64,000 nucleotides of DNA, taken from contig NZ_CP032311.1 of NCBI RefSeq assembly GCF_004803755.1, positions 2,434,501 to 2,498,500 of the forward strand, read 5' to 3'. The notes under the pieces were generated by a model. That model was given only the letters and a program-made list of their open reading frames with translations. It did not search any database and was not told the origin of the DNA. Source of the stretch: Pseudomonas sp. DG56-2. Lineage in GTDB: Bacteria > Pseudomonadota > Gammaproteobacteria > Pseudomonadales > Pseudomonadaceae. Shown in pieces: positions 1-9,733 of the stretch. The stretch's first letter is position 1. The number at the start of each line of letters is the position of its first letter. The position numbers and the translations under genes were made by a program.

Positions 1-2
1 CG

Positions 3-1013
3 CCGCTGTTGGCCAACTTTGCCAGCCACGGTTATTTGCACCTGGCTGAGCTGGCTCGCCAGGCTATTACCTGGCAGGGTCGCGTCGACGCGGTGATCAA
101 TGCGGACTCACTGGCCGATCGCAAGCGTTACCTGGCCTGGAGTAGACGCTCGCTGCGTAACGCCGAATTGCTTGGTGCACGGCCTATTCATAGCTGCGCC
201 GCAGCGCTGCTCGAAGGAATGGGTGAGCTGCACAGGCGCTACTTGGACTTGCTGCAAGGGCACGAGTCAGCTTTCGTACCAGCAGGTGCCGAACCCGAAT
301 TTGGCGAGCAGCCGGCATTGCGCTTTATCACAATCGACGATCTGGTGGCTGACCATGAAACGCTCCTTGCCAAGCGACTGAGTCGCTTTCTGGGCTACAA
401 CTTCGACCAGCAGGCCGACCCCAGTGGTCACAGCGGAATCGCCAACCCATTGTTGTTAGCGCATCTGCAGGGGTTAAAAGCCGAGTTCATCGACAACACT
501 CATTACGGTGATGGCATTGACCTGTATCTGCAGCAAACCCGACAGCGAATGCAGCGCAACGATGACTTTGCCACGGTTGAAACGTGCATTTTCGACTATT
601 GGCAGACTGGCGAGCTGGAGCAACGACGTGGCGAGGCTAATGATTTTGCCTCGCAGGCTTATGGCCTGAGCGAAGCGCAATTGGTTTGCCAGTTGTTCAG
701 TCCGTTCGTGGGGCGGGGTGCGCAGCTTGAAACATTCCTGTGCCGCTGCCATCCCGGCATGCTGGTGGCCATGCCTTACTTGCACAAGGCATTGCAGGGG
801 CAGTCGGCACCGGAGCCGGTGGTGCAGTGGTTGGTGGACACCAGTGGTTTGCCACTGCCTATGCTGCAGAAGCTGTATAGCCGTGATGCGTTGGCTGGCG
901 GCTCGCAGTGCTTGTTGTCCCGCTTGCGCGTGCGCGGTGCCAACCTGCGACATCTGAAGTACCGCGCTGCCAATAGCGTGTTGAGCGATGGCGAGCAGGC
1001 CGGCATTTGCTGA
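3..1013 (+). CDS. Unrecognised protein, 5' end cut by window edge
   Basis: The reading frame is open from the first complete codon, so the true start lies outside; the first in-frame TTG at 9 is unlikely to be the start. At least 336 residues are visible. It looks soluble, with no signal peptide or membrane segment in this part, several leucine-rich helical stretches and scattered cysteines (CRCHPG near the C-terminus). I do not recognise the family. Its stop codon shares one base with the ATG of the downstream MocR-type regulator (TGATG at 1011-1015), so the two are probably translated together and functionally linked. The complete gene could belong to a longer operon to the left. Confidence 0.75.
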   Translation, partial: PLLANFASHGYLHLAELARQAITWQGRVDAVINADSLADRKRYLAWSRRSLRNAELLGARPIHSCAAALLEGMGELHRRYLDLLQGHESAFVPAGAEPEFGEQPALRFITIDDLVADHETLLAKRLSRFLGYNFDQQADPSGHSGIANPLLLAHLQGLKAEFIDNTHYGDGIDLYLQQTRQRMQRNDDFATVETCIFDYWQTGELEQRRGEANDFASQAYGLSEAQLVCQLFSPFVGRGAQLETFLCRCHPGMLVAMPYLHKALQGQSAPEPVVQWLVDTSGLPLPMLQKLYSRDALAGGSQCLLSRLRVRGANLRHLKYRAANSVLSDGEQAGIC

Positions 1014-2416
1014 TGAAGGACAAGACAAAACACAACAGGTTTGCCTATCAGGCGGTACACCGCTACTTGACTGAACTGATTTCCCAGTTGGCGCCAGGTA
1101 CCTGTAACAAGTTGCCGTCGTTGCGAGATTTGGCGCGCCGATTGGATGTTTCCATCTCGACCATCCAGCATGCCTACTCGATGCTCGAACACGAAGGGCG
1201 TGTGCAGTCGGTGCCCAAGTCCGGTTACTTTGCCCGAGGCAGAGAGATCATCGTCCAGGCACAAAGTGGCGAGGATCTGTTGCACGACTTGCAGGCGCAC
1301 GCCAGTCGTTCGCAAATGCTGGTGTTCAATGGTGCGCAGTCGCTGTCATCGCTCGAGACCAATCTGCTGGGTATCGAGCGCCAGTTGCTTCGTCAACATC
1401 CAAGGTTCACCGGGCTCGTTCACAGCAATGGCGACCTGGAACTGCGAACCGCACTGGCGGCGCACTACACCCAGTCGGTGCAGCTGTATTGGAGTGCTGA
1501 CGATGTCTATCTATCGTCGGACCTGTACTCGCTATTCGAAACCTTGCTGGCCGCATTGGAATTGCAGGGCAGTACGATACTGGTGACATCACCCTGTTCC
1601 TGGCGTTTGCTGCGGATTCTGCAAGCGTGCGGGCTACGAGTAATCGAAATGCCGCTGAACAGTGATGGCGGCCTGAACCTTGAGCACTTCGCCTACCTGC
1701 TCCAGCGAGAGCCGGTGCGCATTGTCATGTTGGCTTCACGCTTGAACAGCCCGCATGGCAGCCTGTTGCCCCACGTGCAGTACCAGGCCATCAGTGAACT
1801 GCTGGATCTACACGGGGTGTGGTTACTGGAAAACGACCTGGATGCCGAGTACTGCTTCGCCGCACATCCTCAGGTTTGTCTGCGAGAGATGGTCGATCCG
1901 CAGCGCCTGCTGGTGTTTTCCTCGCTGGAGCGCACGGTGGGAGCCGAAGCGCCATTCGCCTATCTGTTGTCGCGCCATTGCCCGCAGCAGCTCCAGCGCC
2001 AGTTCCTGGCCAGGGGCTTTCATTTGCCGCCCTTGCGCCAGCAAGCTGTGGCACGGCTGTATGGCAAGGGGCGCATCGATATCCATCTGGAGAAGGTACG
2101 CCTGCGTCTGTTCGAGCGGGTTACCCATCTTTATCAGCAAATGCAGGTTTACCTGGGCGCGCACATGCAGTTCAAGATGCCTGCCGGCGGCACGACGATC
2201 TGGGCGCATACCCGGACGCTGGTGGACATGCGGGTGTTGTTTCAGCGCCTGCTCGAGCAGGGCCTGGTCATCGTCCCAGGTGAATTGTTCAGCTTGCAGG
2301 GTGACTACCGCCAGCACCTGCGCCTGGGCTGTCCATCCAGACAGTCACATGACCTGCAGATTGGGCTGAAGGTATTGCGCGAGGAGCTGCAGCGGGCTCA
2401 AAAGGCCAAAAGGTAG
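1013..2416 (+). CDS. MocR-type GntR regulator with degenerate aminotransferase domain
   Basis: A 467-residue protein with an N-terminal GntR winged helix (about residues 10-75, LPSLRDLARRLDVSISTIQHAY) fused to a fold-type I aminotransferase domain (about 100-460), the MocR architecture. These regulators normally bind PLP through a lysine in an SKTL-type motif. Here the aligned segment reads SLERTVGAEAPFAY, so the lysine position is Arg307. The DDYD-type motif reads NDLD, which loses the tyrosine. The NSPHG and C-terminal LRLG elements remain. A TTG at 1007 opens the frame slightly earlier, but the ATG at 1013 overlaps the upstream stop and is preferred. The domain assignment is by motif reading; the regulated pathway is unknown. 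Confidence 0.85.
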   Translation: MKDKTKHNRFAYQAVHRYLTELISQLAPGTCNKLPSLRDLARRLDVSISTIQHAYSMLEHEGRVQSVPKSGYFARGREIIVQAQSGEDLLHDLQAHASRSQMLVFNGAQSLSSLETNLLGIERQLLRQHPRFTGLVHSNGDLELRTALAAHYTQSVQLYWSADDVYLSSDLYSLFETLLAALELQGSTILVTSPCSWRLLRILQACGLRVIEMPLNSDGGLNLEHFAYLLQREPVRIVMLASRLNSPHGSLLPHVQYQAISELLDLHGVWLLENDLDAEYCFAAHPQVCLREMVDPQRLLVFSSLERTVGAEAPFAYLLSRHCPQQLQRQFLARGFHLPPLRQQAVARLYGKGRIDIHLEKVRLRLFERVTHLYQQMQVYLGAHMQFKMPAGGTTIWAHTRTLVDMRVLFQRLLEQGLVIVPGELFSLQGDYRQHLRLGCPSRQSHDLQIGLKVLREELQRAQKAKR

Positions 2417-3318
2417 CGAACGCTCAGTTGATCGCCCTCGCTTCGATTGCGAGCCCCGGATTCGCTGTAGTAGTTGATGAACACGCTGTGGCCACCTGTG
2501 CTGTAACGCACACCCGGTCCGAAGCCGAATACCTGCTCCTTGGAGTCCTTCTGGCGATGGCCGTCTATTTTGTCGGTACTTATCTGCTTGAGGTGATAGC
2601 CGGCCACGCCCACGCGCCAATGATCGTCCAGTGCGTATGAAGCGGCAAAGTTGCTGTGCAGCGCTTCGCCGGGTTGTATGTCGCCGGCTTGCAGTTGCTG
2701 TGCCGGACTGTCATTGCGACTGTTCCAGGCATAGTGCAGCCGCCCGCTGAACTCCAGGCGTTCGCTTGCCATCCAGGTAAAGGCGTAGTGAGGATTGAAG
2801 GTCCAGACATTGCTTCCAGTGTTGATCTGCGCGCGCTTGTCATAGTCACCGGTTGGCAAGGTGAAGACGAAATTCAAGCGTTGCCAGAAGGGCCGCCCGA
2901 ACAACATCACCGGATCCCATTGCAATAGCAGTGGGCTGACTATCAGATCGCCTTGACGGGTGCGGGTACCTTGCGGACCGCCGTCGATATCCAGATCCAG
3001 GTGTACCAGCGGTAACAGTACTTCGGCGCCGTAATAGGCTCCGGCGATGCGCTGCTTGCTGATGTAGGCGAAGTGCGGCAGTACGGTGGTGCTTCGTATC
3101 CGCTGGCGCCCTGGCACCGAATGGCCGCTGGCATCCACGGCCTGGTTACTGCGGTTGTACTGGACGGGTAGCTCAAAAAGCATTCCCGGTTGTGTGATGC
3201 CATCCAGAAAACTAGTGTTGCCCAAAGGCAGGGGCGGCAGGCTGACACTATCGGCCTGGGCTTCCAGGCACAGCAGCGGCCAAAGCAGGCCAAGGGCGGG
3301 CAGGTGAGGGGCACGCAT
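2398..3318 (-). CDS. Outer-membrane protein, phenol MetA-pathway / SphA-like family
   Basis: A 306-residue protein with a cleavable signal peptide (about residues 1-22, ending near AQADS). The rest consists of alternating aromatic beta-strands typical of the MetA-pathway phenol-degradation (SphA-like) outer-membrane family: FNPHYAFTW, LEFSGRLHYAW, WRVGVAGYHL, VFGFGPGVRY and a C-terminal strand ending in LLAF. Members are thought to be beta-barrels for uptake of hydrophobic compounds; the substrate is not evident here. Its 3' end overlaps the convergent MocR gene by 19 bases. There is no neighbouring catabolic operon to indicate a substrate. Confidence 0.75.
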   Translation of the reverse strand: MRAPHLPALGLLWPLLCLEAQADSVSLPPLPLGNTSFLDGITQPGMLFELPVQYNRSNQAVDASGHSVPGRQRIRSTTVLPHFAYISKQRIAGAYYGAEVLLPLVHLDLDIDGGPQGTRTRQGDLIVSPLLLQWDPVMLFGRPFWQRLNFVFTLPTGDYDKRAQINTGSNVWTFNPHYAFTWMASERLEFSGRLHYAWNSRNDSPAQQLQAGDIQPGEALHSNFAASYALDDHWRVGVAGYHLKQISTDKIDGHRQKDSKEQVFGFGPGVRYSTGGHSVFINYYSESGARNRSEGDQLSVRYLLAF

Positions 3319-3703
3319 GCATAAGTCTCTCTAATTATGTGTTTGTCAAAGCGGCTTGGCGGCGCAGTAAGCATCGATGTGCAAAAGTGTCGTCGTATAT
3401 CGTTGCTGTTCCGAAATTGATACAGCTCTTGGCGCAATATGTCGTCTACGCAGCCTTGAATTGCGCAAACTGCAACTGTAGCGGCTTTGATTGGGTTGAG
3501 TAGCCGGCAACTTGGTCTTCTGCGTTCTTTTTGTAGAACGATGCGGATTCCTGATTTGCTTTTTAACCGAGGGGAATAGATTTGTGGCTCTCTGCGCAAC
3601 TGCCGATCGACACCCCTTGCCGATCAGTGGTGCTCCAGCAGGTTGCCAAAAGTGGTGATCTGTATGTATAACCAGCGTCATTGAGCCTGCCAGTAGCCTT
3701 GCC
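3319..3703. other. Intergenic region, 385 bases
   Basis: Divergent spacer between the outer-membrane protein gene (minus) and the nuclease gene (plus). It is more AT-rich than its surroundings, with runs such as GTTCTTTTTGTAGAAC around 3525-3540 that can form a small hairpin. Both flanking genes must be transcribed from here. I see no convincing small ORF, tRNA or riboswitch. Confidence 0.5.
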
Positions 3704-5356
3704 GTGATTGCCCATTCTGTCGACGACCCGTTTTACTACCTGTACAACTTCCAGCAAGTGCTGAACTGGATCGGGCAGCGCTATGCCGATCTGCTGGACG
3801 AAAACGAGCAAACCTTTATCGAACGATTCGCCGAGCAACCGCGTGCTTCCCAGGCGTTGCTGGTGCGTATGGTGATGCGCAAGGGTGAACTGTTTCGTCC
3901 AAGCAAGCTCATCTACGCAGAAATCGGAGCACCCTTGGCGGCATTGCAACCTTTGCTGGAACACGGCTGGGTTACCGATGACAGCCCCTTGAGTCTCGAA
4001 CAGCTGTTTCAAGTGTTGCGCAAGGATGAAATCGCCAGCGGGTTTAGCGCCCACCTGATTCGTCCTCGGGCGGCCAAGGCTGAGCTTTTTACCCAATTGC
4101 AGGCGCTGGAACTGACACCGCGACCTTTGCACGACTGGATGCCCGACTTTGCCGAGCCCATCCTCACGCTGCAGTTGCAAGCGCTGTGCGATCGTTTTCG
4201 CCTGCTGTTCTTCGGCAATCTCTATCAGGATTGGTCGGAATTCGTCCTCGCGGACCTGGGGCTGTTGCGCTATGAACAAGTGGCTTTCAGTGAGCAATCA
4301 AGGGCATTGAAACACCGTGGGGACGTTGATCTGGCCCTGGCCTTGCACCGCTGCGCCGAGAGGCTGGAGCAGGGAGCTACGGCGCAAGAGGTGCTGACTC
4401 AACTGGAAGCGTTGCAAAGCGACAATCCATGGTTGTTACGGCGACGTTCGCGGCTGCTGTACCAGTTGGGTCAACACAGCGAGCGCCTGGGCGACTGGAA
4501 CCTGGCTTTGCAGATCTACCCGCGCAGCCAACACCCACAGGCGCGGATTCGCCGCATCCGAGTACTCGAGCGCAGCGAGCAATGGTCAGCGGCGCATGCC
4601 TTGGCCACGCAAGTTGCCGCGCATCCGGCCGGGCCAATAGAGGCTCAAGCGCTGGCGCGAATTCTGCCGCGCTTGCAGCGCAAGCTTAGTGGTCCCCCTC
4701 AGCCGCGACGAGCAAAGCCCTCAACCGCTGTGATCGAGCTGCAATTGCCGATCGAGCAGGCATTGCTGGGGGTCGAGCGGGCAGTGCAGGTGCACCTGGA
4801 ACAGGAGGGCGGCCAGGTACATTACGTCGAGAACACGCTGTTCAACAGCCTGTTCGGCCTGCTGTGCTGGGACGCCATCTTCGCGCCGCTGCCCGGCGCC
4901 TTCTTTCACCCATTCCAGAGTGCGCCGCAAGACTTGCACGATCCGGAATTCCAGGCGCGTCGCATTGCTTTGTTCGACGATTGCCTGGAACAACTGGACG
5001 ACGACCGCTACCAGCACACCATCGGCCGGAACTTTATTGCCAAACAGGGCCTGCAGTCGCCTTTTGTCTTTTGGCAGGGACTCGATCAGGCTTTGCTCGA
5101 TCAAGCGCTGGCTTGCCTGCCGGCAGTGCATCTCAAGCGCTGTTTCGAGCGCTTGCTGGAGGATATTCAGGCCAATCGTGCCGGCATGCCCGATCTGATC
5201 CAGTTTTGGCCCGAGCAGCAGCGCTACCGCATGATCGAGGTCAAAGGGCCGGGTGATCGCCTTCAGGACAACCAACTGCGCTGGATCGATTTCTGTACTG
5301 AACACGGTTTGCCTATCGAGGTATGCCATGTGCGCTGGATAGCGCAGGCAACATGA
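3704..5356 (+). CDS. FAN1-like VRR-NUC structure-specific nuclease
   Basis: A 550-residue protein with a GTG start (SVDDPFYYLYNF follows). The C-terminal VRR-NUC domain shows the PD-(D/E)XK core: PDLIQF with Asp497 and IEVKGPGD with Glu512 and Lys514, followed by Q and W of the LQDNQLRWIDF helix. The conserved FNSLFGLLCWDAIF segment precedes it, and helical repeat-like sequence fills the middle, as in bacterial FAN1 proteins that cut 5' flaps and resolve interstrand crosslinks. The last four bases overlap the start of the helicase gene (ATGA), so the two are probably co-translated. No good Shine-Dalgarno is visible at the GTG, so the start is moderately secure. Confidence 0.87.
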   Translation: MIAHSVDDPFYYLYNFQQVLNWIGQRYADLLDENEQTFIERFAEQPRASQALLVRMVMRKGELFRPSKLIYAEIGAPLAALQPLLEHGWVTDDSPLSLEQLFQVLRKDEIASGFSAHLIRPRAAKAELFTQLQALELTPRPLHDWMPDFAEPILTLQLQALCDRFRLLFFGNLYQDWSEFVLADLGLLRYEQVAFSEQSRALKHRGDVDLALALHRCAERLEQGATAQEVLTQLEALQSDNPWLLRRRSRLLYQLGQHSERLGDWNLALQIYPRSQHPQARIRRIRVLERSEQWSAAHALATQVAAHPAGPIEAQALARILPRLQRKLSGPPQPRRAKPSTAVIELQLPIEQALLGVERAVQVHLEQEGGQVHYVENTLFNSLFGLLCWDAIFAPLPGAFFHPFQSAPQDLHDPEFQARRIALFDDCLEQLDDDRYQHTIGRNFIAKQGLQSPFVFWQGLDQALLDQALACLPAVHLKRCFERLLEDIQANRAGMPDLIQFWPEQQRYRMIEVKGPGDRLQDNQLRWIDFCTEHGLPIEVCHVRWIAQAT

Positions 5357-7614
5357 GTTATCGCGTGGCGGTGCGGGCGCTGTGTGAGTTCAGCGCCAAG
5401 GTTGGCGACCTTGACCTGCGCTTCACCCCTTCGCCGACCGCGCAGGAGGGAATCAGCGGCCATCAACGGGTAGTGGCTCGACGCGGCCCGCACTATGAGG
5501 CTGAGGTCAGTCTTGAAGGGCAATTCGGTGCGTTGCAGGTACGCGGCAGGGCAGATGGCTATGACCCACAGCTCAACCGTCTGGAGGAAATAAAAACCTA
5601 CCGCGGTGACCTGGCGCGCCAGCCGGAGAACCATCGTCAGTTGCATTGGGCCCAGGCAAAAATCTATGCCTGGTTGCTCTGTCAGCAACGTCAGCTTGCC
5701 GCAATCAACCTGGCCCTGGTGTACCTGAATGTCGATAGCGACAGTCAGACACTGATCGAGCAGCATTGTACGGCCCCTGAACTTGAACAGTTCTTCAATG
5801 CCCAGTGCGGGCTGTTCGTGCAATGGGCCGAGCAACAACTGCAGCGTGTGGCGCTGCGCGATACTGGCTTGCACAACCTGAGGTTTCCCCATGGCCAGTT
5901 CCGTCGTGGTCAGCGTGAGCTCGCCGAAACCGTCTATAAGGCAGTCAGTACTGGACGCTGTTTGATGGCACAGGCGACCACGGGCATCGGCAAGACCCTT
6001 GGCACCTTGTTTCCGTTACTCAAGGCCGTGGTCCCGCAGCAGTTAGACAAGGTTTTCTTCCTGACCGCCAAGACTCCCGGTCGCGCCCTCGCCCTGGAAG
6101 CCTTGCATCAGGTCCATCACAGCGCGCCCGGCATTGCCCTGCGTAGCCTGGAACTGGTCGCTCGCGACAAGGCCTGCGAGTACCCAGGCACTGCCTGCCA
6201 CGGCGAAGCCTGCCCGCTGGCCAAGGGTTTCTACGATCGCTTGCCGGCTGCTCGACAGGCCGCCCAGGCGCTGGCCATTCTCGATAAGGCTGCACTTCGC
6301 GAAATTGCCTTGGCGCATCAGGTCTGCCCCTATTATCTGGGGCAGGAAATGGCACGATGGGTTGACGTGGTGGTGGCTGACTATAACTACTACTTCGACC
6401 AGAGCGCCTTGCTGCATGGCCTCGCTCAGGTGAATCAGTGGCGTGTGGCATTGCTGGTGGATGAAGCGCACAACCTGGTGGAGCGTGCGCGGCAGATGTA
6501 CAGCGCCAGCTTTGACCAGTGGCAATTGCAGGCACTGCGTAAAAGCAAACCCGCCGGCATGGGCAGCGCCCTGGACCGCCTCAATCGTCAATGGAATGCC
6601 CTGCACAAGACTCAACTGATGCCGTATCGGGTTGTCGAGGAACTGCCGGAAGCGTTCCTCAAGGCGTTGCAGCACTGTGTGGGTCTGATCCAGGAGCAAC
6701 TGAATCAGCAACCTACGGGCATCGATCCGGCGCTGTTGCAGTTTCTCTTCGATGCCTTGCAGTTCATCCGCATCAGCGAGTTGTTCGACGGCCATTTCAT
6801 TTTTGATATCAGTAAGCGCGAAGGGCCGGGCAGGCGCAGCCTTTCGACCTTGTGCCTGCGCAATGTGGTCCCCGCTGCACAGATAGGCCCGCGCATGGCC
6901 AGCACCCGTAGCGCAACTCTGTTTTCCGCAACCTTGAGCCCCAGGCATTACTACACCGACTTGCTCGGCATGCCCGCAGACACCGCCTGGCTGGACGTGA
7001 CGTCGCCCTTTGCCGCCGAGCAACTGCGCGTGCAGGTGGTCAGTAATGTCTCTACCCGTTATCAGCATCGTGCTGCCTCGATTGCACCTATCGTCGAGCT
7101 GATTGCGGCGCAATATGCGCTGGAACCCGGCAATTACCTGGCGTTTTTCAGCAGTTTCGAATACCTGCAACAGGTGGCCGGGCGGCTCGCTGCCGAGCAT
7201 CCGCAGATTGTCCAGTGGCGTCAGGCACCGGGTATGGATGAAGGCCAGCGCCAAGAATTCCTGCAACGTTTCGAGGCCCAAGGGCGTGGTGTCGGCTTTG
7301 CCGTGCTCGGCGGCGCCTTCGCTGAGGGAGTCGACTTGCCTGGTACGCGGTTGATCGGGGCGTTTGTCGCGACCCTTGGATTGCCCCAGGTGAATCCAGT
7401 CAATGAGCAAATCAAACAGCGTATGGCGCGATTGTTCGATGCAGGCTTTGACTACACGTATCTGTATCCCGGCGTACAGAAAGTCATTCAGGCGGCAGGT
7501 CGGGTGATTCGTGGCACCGACGACAAGGGCATGGTCATGCTCATCGATGACCGCTTCGCCGAGCCTCGGGTGCAAGGCATGTTTCCCACTTGGTGGGCGC
7601 CGCAACAGAAATAA
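5353..7614 (+). CDS. Rad3/DinG-family DNA helicase with N-terminal PD-(D/E)XK domain
   Basis: A 753-residue superfamily 2 helicase. The N-terminus contains a Cas4-like nuclease core (GRAD with Asp68, EEIK with Glu79 and Lys81). Walker A is ATTGIGKT near residue 210 and the DEAH box is VDEAHN near 370. Between them, cysteines in CEYPGTACHGEAC and VCPYY match the Fe-S cluster domain of XPD/DinG relatives. Later motifs include LFSATLSP and QAAGRVIRG near the C-terminus. The ATG at 5353 overlaps the upstream nuclease stop; an earlier in-frame ATG at 5323 lies inside that gene and is less likely. With the VRR-NUC partner this makes a nuclease-helicase repair pair. Confidence 0.88.
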   Translation: MSYRVAVRALCEFSAKVGDLDLRFTPSPTAQEGISGHQRVVARRGPHYEAEVSLEGQFGALQVRGRADGYDPQLNRLEEIKTYRGDLARQPENHRQLHWAQAKIYAWLLCQQRQLAAINLALVYLNVDSDSQTLIEQHCTAPELEQFFNAQCGLFVQWAEQQLQRVALRDTGLHNLRFPHGQFRRGQRELAETVYKAVSTGRCLMAQATTGIGKTLGTLFPLLKAVVPQQLDKVFFLTAKTPGRALALEALHQVHHSAPGIALRSLELVARDKACEYPGTACHGEACPLAKGFYDRLPAARQAAQALAILDKAALREIALAHQVCPYYLGQEMARWVDVVVADYNYYFDQSALLHGLAQVNQWRVALLVDEAHNLVERARQMYSASFDQWQLQALRKSKPAGMGSALDRLNRQWNALHKTQLMPYRVVEELPEAFLKALQHCVGLIQEQLNQQPTGIDPALLQFLFDALQFIRISELFDGHFIFDISKREGPGRRSLSTLCLRNVVPAAQIGPRMASTRSATLFSATLSPRHYYTDLLGMPADTAWLDVTSPFAAEQLRVQVVSNVSTRYQHRAASIAPIVELIAAQYALEPGNYLAFFSSFEYLQQVAGRLAAEHPQIVQWRQAPGMDEGQRQEFLQRFEAQGRGVGFAVLGGAFAEGVDLPGTRLIGAFVATLGLPQVNPVNEQIKQRMARLFDAGFDYTYLYPGVQKVIQAAGRVIRGTDDKGMVMLIDDRFAEPRVQGMFPTWWAPQQK

Positions 7615-7707
7615 TCAGGGGGCCGGGGAGCATTGCCATCGCGTGCTTGTCAAAGTGCCAGTAAACTCTGCATTTTTGACCCCCGAACATCTTTCTTGAG
7701 GTTTTGC

Positions 7708-9345
7708 ATGAAGCTCAGTCCTTTGGCAGGCAAACCGGCTCCAGCGTCCGTGCTGGTAGATATCCCGCGCCTGTTGACCGCCTACTACACCGGCCAACCC
7801 GATCCCAGCATCGCCGCTCAGCGCGTTGCATTCGGCACCTCCGGGCACCGGGGCAGTTCGTTGGACCTGAGCTTCAACGAACACCATGTATTGGCCATCA
7901 GCCAGGCTATTTGCCTGTATCGTCAAGCCAAGGGTATCGATGGTCCATTGTTTGTAGGCGCGGACACGCACGCGCTGTCGACCCCGGCAACGGCCAGTGC
8001 CTTGCAGGTGCTGGCAGCCAATGGCGTTGAAGTCATGTTGTCCAAGGATGACGAGTACACCCCGACCCCGGCAGTGTCCCACGCCATCATCTGCTACAAC
8101 CGTGGGCGCAGCAGCGGCTTGGCCGATGGTATCGTCATCACGCCTTCGCACAACCCGCCACAAAGCGGTGGTTTCAAATACAACCCACCCAACGGTGGCC
8201 CGGCCGACAGCGACGTGACCAAATGGATTGAATCCAAGGCCAACGAGTTGCTCGTCGCGGGCCTGAAAGACATCAAGTGCATCGAGCACGATCAAGCGCT
8301 GCGGGCGAGCACCACGCATCGCCACGACTATGTCAGCAGCTACGTCGCCGACCTGGAAAACGTGATCGATTTCGACGTTATCCGCAGCGCCAACCTGCGG
8401 CTGGGTGTCGATCCTCTGGGCGGTGCTGGTGTGCGCTACTGGTCGGCGATTGCCGAGCACTACAAGTTGAATCTGGAAGTGGTCAACACTGAGGTCGATC
8501 CAACCTTCCGCTTCATGTGCGTGGATTGGGATGGCCAGATTCGCATGGACCCTTCCTCGCCTCACGCCATGCAAGGCCTGATCGGCCTGCGTGAGCGTTT
8601 TGACGTGGCGTTTGCCTGTGACCCGGACCATGACCGCCACGGTATCGTGACGCCGAACGGCCTGTTGGCGCCGAACAATTACCTGGCGGTGGCCATCGAT
8701 TACCTGTATCAGCATCGCCCGCAGTGGCGCCAGGACGCAGCGGTCGGCAAGACTGTCGTGAGCAGCGGCCTTATCGATCGTGTGACTGCACGCCTGGGCC
8801 GTCACTTGTACGAAGTGCCTGTAGGGTTCAAGTTCTTTGCCGACGGCTTGTTCGACGGCAGCCTGGGCTTTGGCGGTGAAGAAAGTGCGGGTGCCTCGTT
8901 CCTGCGCAAAGACGGGAGTGTCTGGACCACCGACAAGGACGGCTTGATCCCGGCACTGCTGGCGGCGGAAATCACCGCACGTACCGGGCGCGATCCGAGT
9001 CAGGCCTATGCCGAGCTGACCGCTGAATTGGGTGAGCCTTTTGCTACCCGTGTTGAAGCCAAGGCCAATCCGCAGCAGAAGGCGCTGTTGAGCAAACTGG
9101 CACCGGAGCAGGTGAAGTCGACAGCGCTTGCCGGTGAGCCGATCGAGCAGATTCTCAGCCATGCACCAGGCAACAGCCAGGCTATCGGTGGCTTGAAGGT
9201 CATGACCGCCAATGGCTGGTTTGCGGCGCGCCCATCGGGTACTGAAGACATCTACAAGATCTATGCAGAAAGCTTCATTGACGAAGCGCATCTGCAGCGC
9301 TTGGTAGCCGAGGCTCAGGAACTGGTTGACACTGCTATCGCTTGA
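7708..9345 (+). CDS. pgm: Alpha-D-glucose phosphoglucomutase
   Basis: A 545-residue enzyme that interconverts glucose 1-phosphate and glucose 6-phosphate, linking central metabolism to glycogen, trehalose and surface polysaccharide precursors. The phosphoserine loop is TPSHNPP with Ser147, the metal loop DPDHDRH, the sugar-binding loop GGEESAG and the phosphate-binding loop RPSGTED near the C-terminus. Length and motifs match the Pgm family. The ATG at 7708 follows a TTGAGG Shine-Dalgarno; the frame is open upstream to 7633 but without initiation signals. It has its own 93-base leader after the helicase and appears monocistronic. Confidence 0.96.
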   Translation: MKLSPLAGKPAPASVLVDIPRLLTAYYTGQPDPSIAAQRVAFGTSGHRGSSLDLSFNEHHVLAISQAICLYRQAKGIDGPLFVGADTHALSTPATASALQVLAANGVEVMLSKDDEYTPTPAVSHAIICYNRGRSSGLADGIVITPSHNPPQSGGFKYNPPNGGPADSDVTKWIESKANELLVAGLKDIKCIEHDQALRASTTHRHDYVSSYVADLENVIDFDVIRSANLRLGVDPLGGAGVRYWSAIAEHYKLNLEVVNTEVDPTFRFMCVDWDGQIRMDPSSPHAMQGLIGLRERFDVAFACDPDHDRHGIVTPNGLLAPNNYLAVAIDYLYQHRPQWRQDAAVGKTVVSSGLIDRVTARLGRHLYEVPVGFKFFADGLFDGSLGFGGEESAGASFLRKDGSVWTTDKDGLIPALLAAEITARTGRDPSQAYAELTAELGEPFATRVEAKANPQQKALLSKLAPEQVKSTALAGEPIEQILSHAPGNSQAIGGLKVMTANGWFAARPSGTEDIYKIYAESFIDEAHLQRLVAEAQELVDTAIA

Positions 9346-9445
9346 TATCTGCTCCCATTCGATTGACGGGGCGGGTAGATCAAGATTAACAGCCGATCAA
9401 AAGCCGACTGAAATCTCGCTCCAGGGGGCTTGGCCCGCGTAAACG

Positions 9446-9733
9446 CTACTGCAACTCAAGCTGCAGTTGCAAGCCGCCATCATCACACTGTCGATGGTAG
9501 TGGACGATCCCGCGGTATGTGCGCCCCTCCCAGACGAACGCGACGCTGTGCGAGCGTTCGAGCTTGGCCGGGACTGGGGCGCGCACCTGCATTTGCAAGC
9601 CGGGTTGACCATTGAGGTTCAGTGGCGCCAGTTGCACTTCGCACTCGGCGCTGTGGGCGATGGGGCCGAACAGCGTATCCTGGACGAAATCGATCTGCAG
9701 GCAGGTCGGGCACGCCCGGCTTACGTTTCTCAT
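9446..9733 (-). CDS. Small hypothetical protein, possibly PilZ-like
   Basis: A 95-residue protein. The ATG at 9733 has GGAGAG seven bases upstream; the open frame extends further but the upstream part looks non-coding. A CPTC pair near residue 10 could bind metal. The remainder is beta-rich (ECEVQLAPLNL, LQMQVRAPVPAKLERSHSVAFVW), which loosely resembles a PilZ barrel, but no RxxxR or DxSxxG motif is obvious, so no function is assigned. It is convergent with pgm and divergent from the SDR gene. Confidence 0.6.
   Translation of the reverse strand: MRNVSRACPTCLQIDFVQDTLFGPIAHSAECEVQLAPLNLNGQPGLQMQVRAPVPAKLERSHSVAFVWEGRTYRGIVHYHRQCDDGGLQLQLELQ

Noticed and set aside
6043..7605. A 520-codon open frame antisense to the helicase gene
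   Set aside because: High-GC codon use leaves the opposite strand open; the predicted protein has no recognisable domain, and the sense frame is a clear helicase.
7615..9291. A 558-codon open frame antisense to pgm
   Set aside because: Mirror of pgm codon bias with no domain or Shine-Dalgarno.
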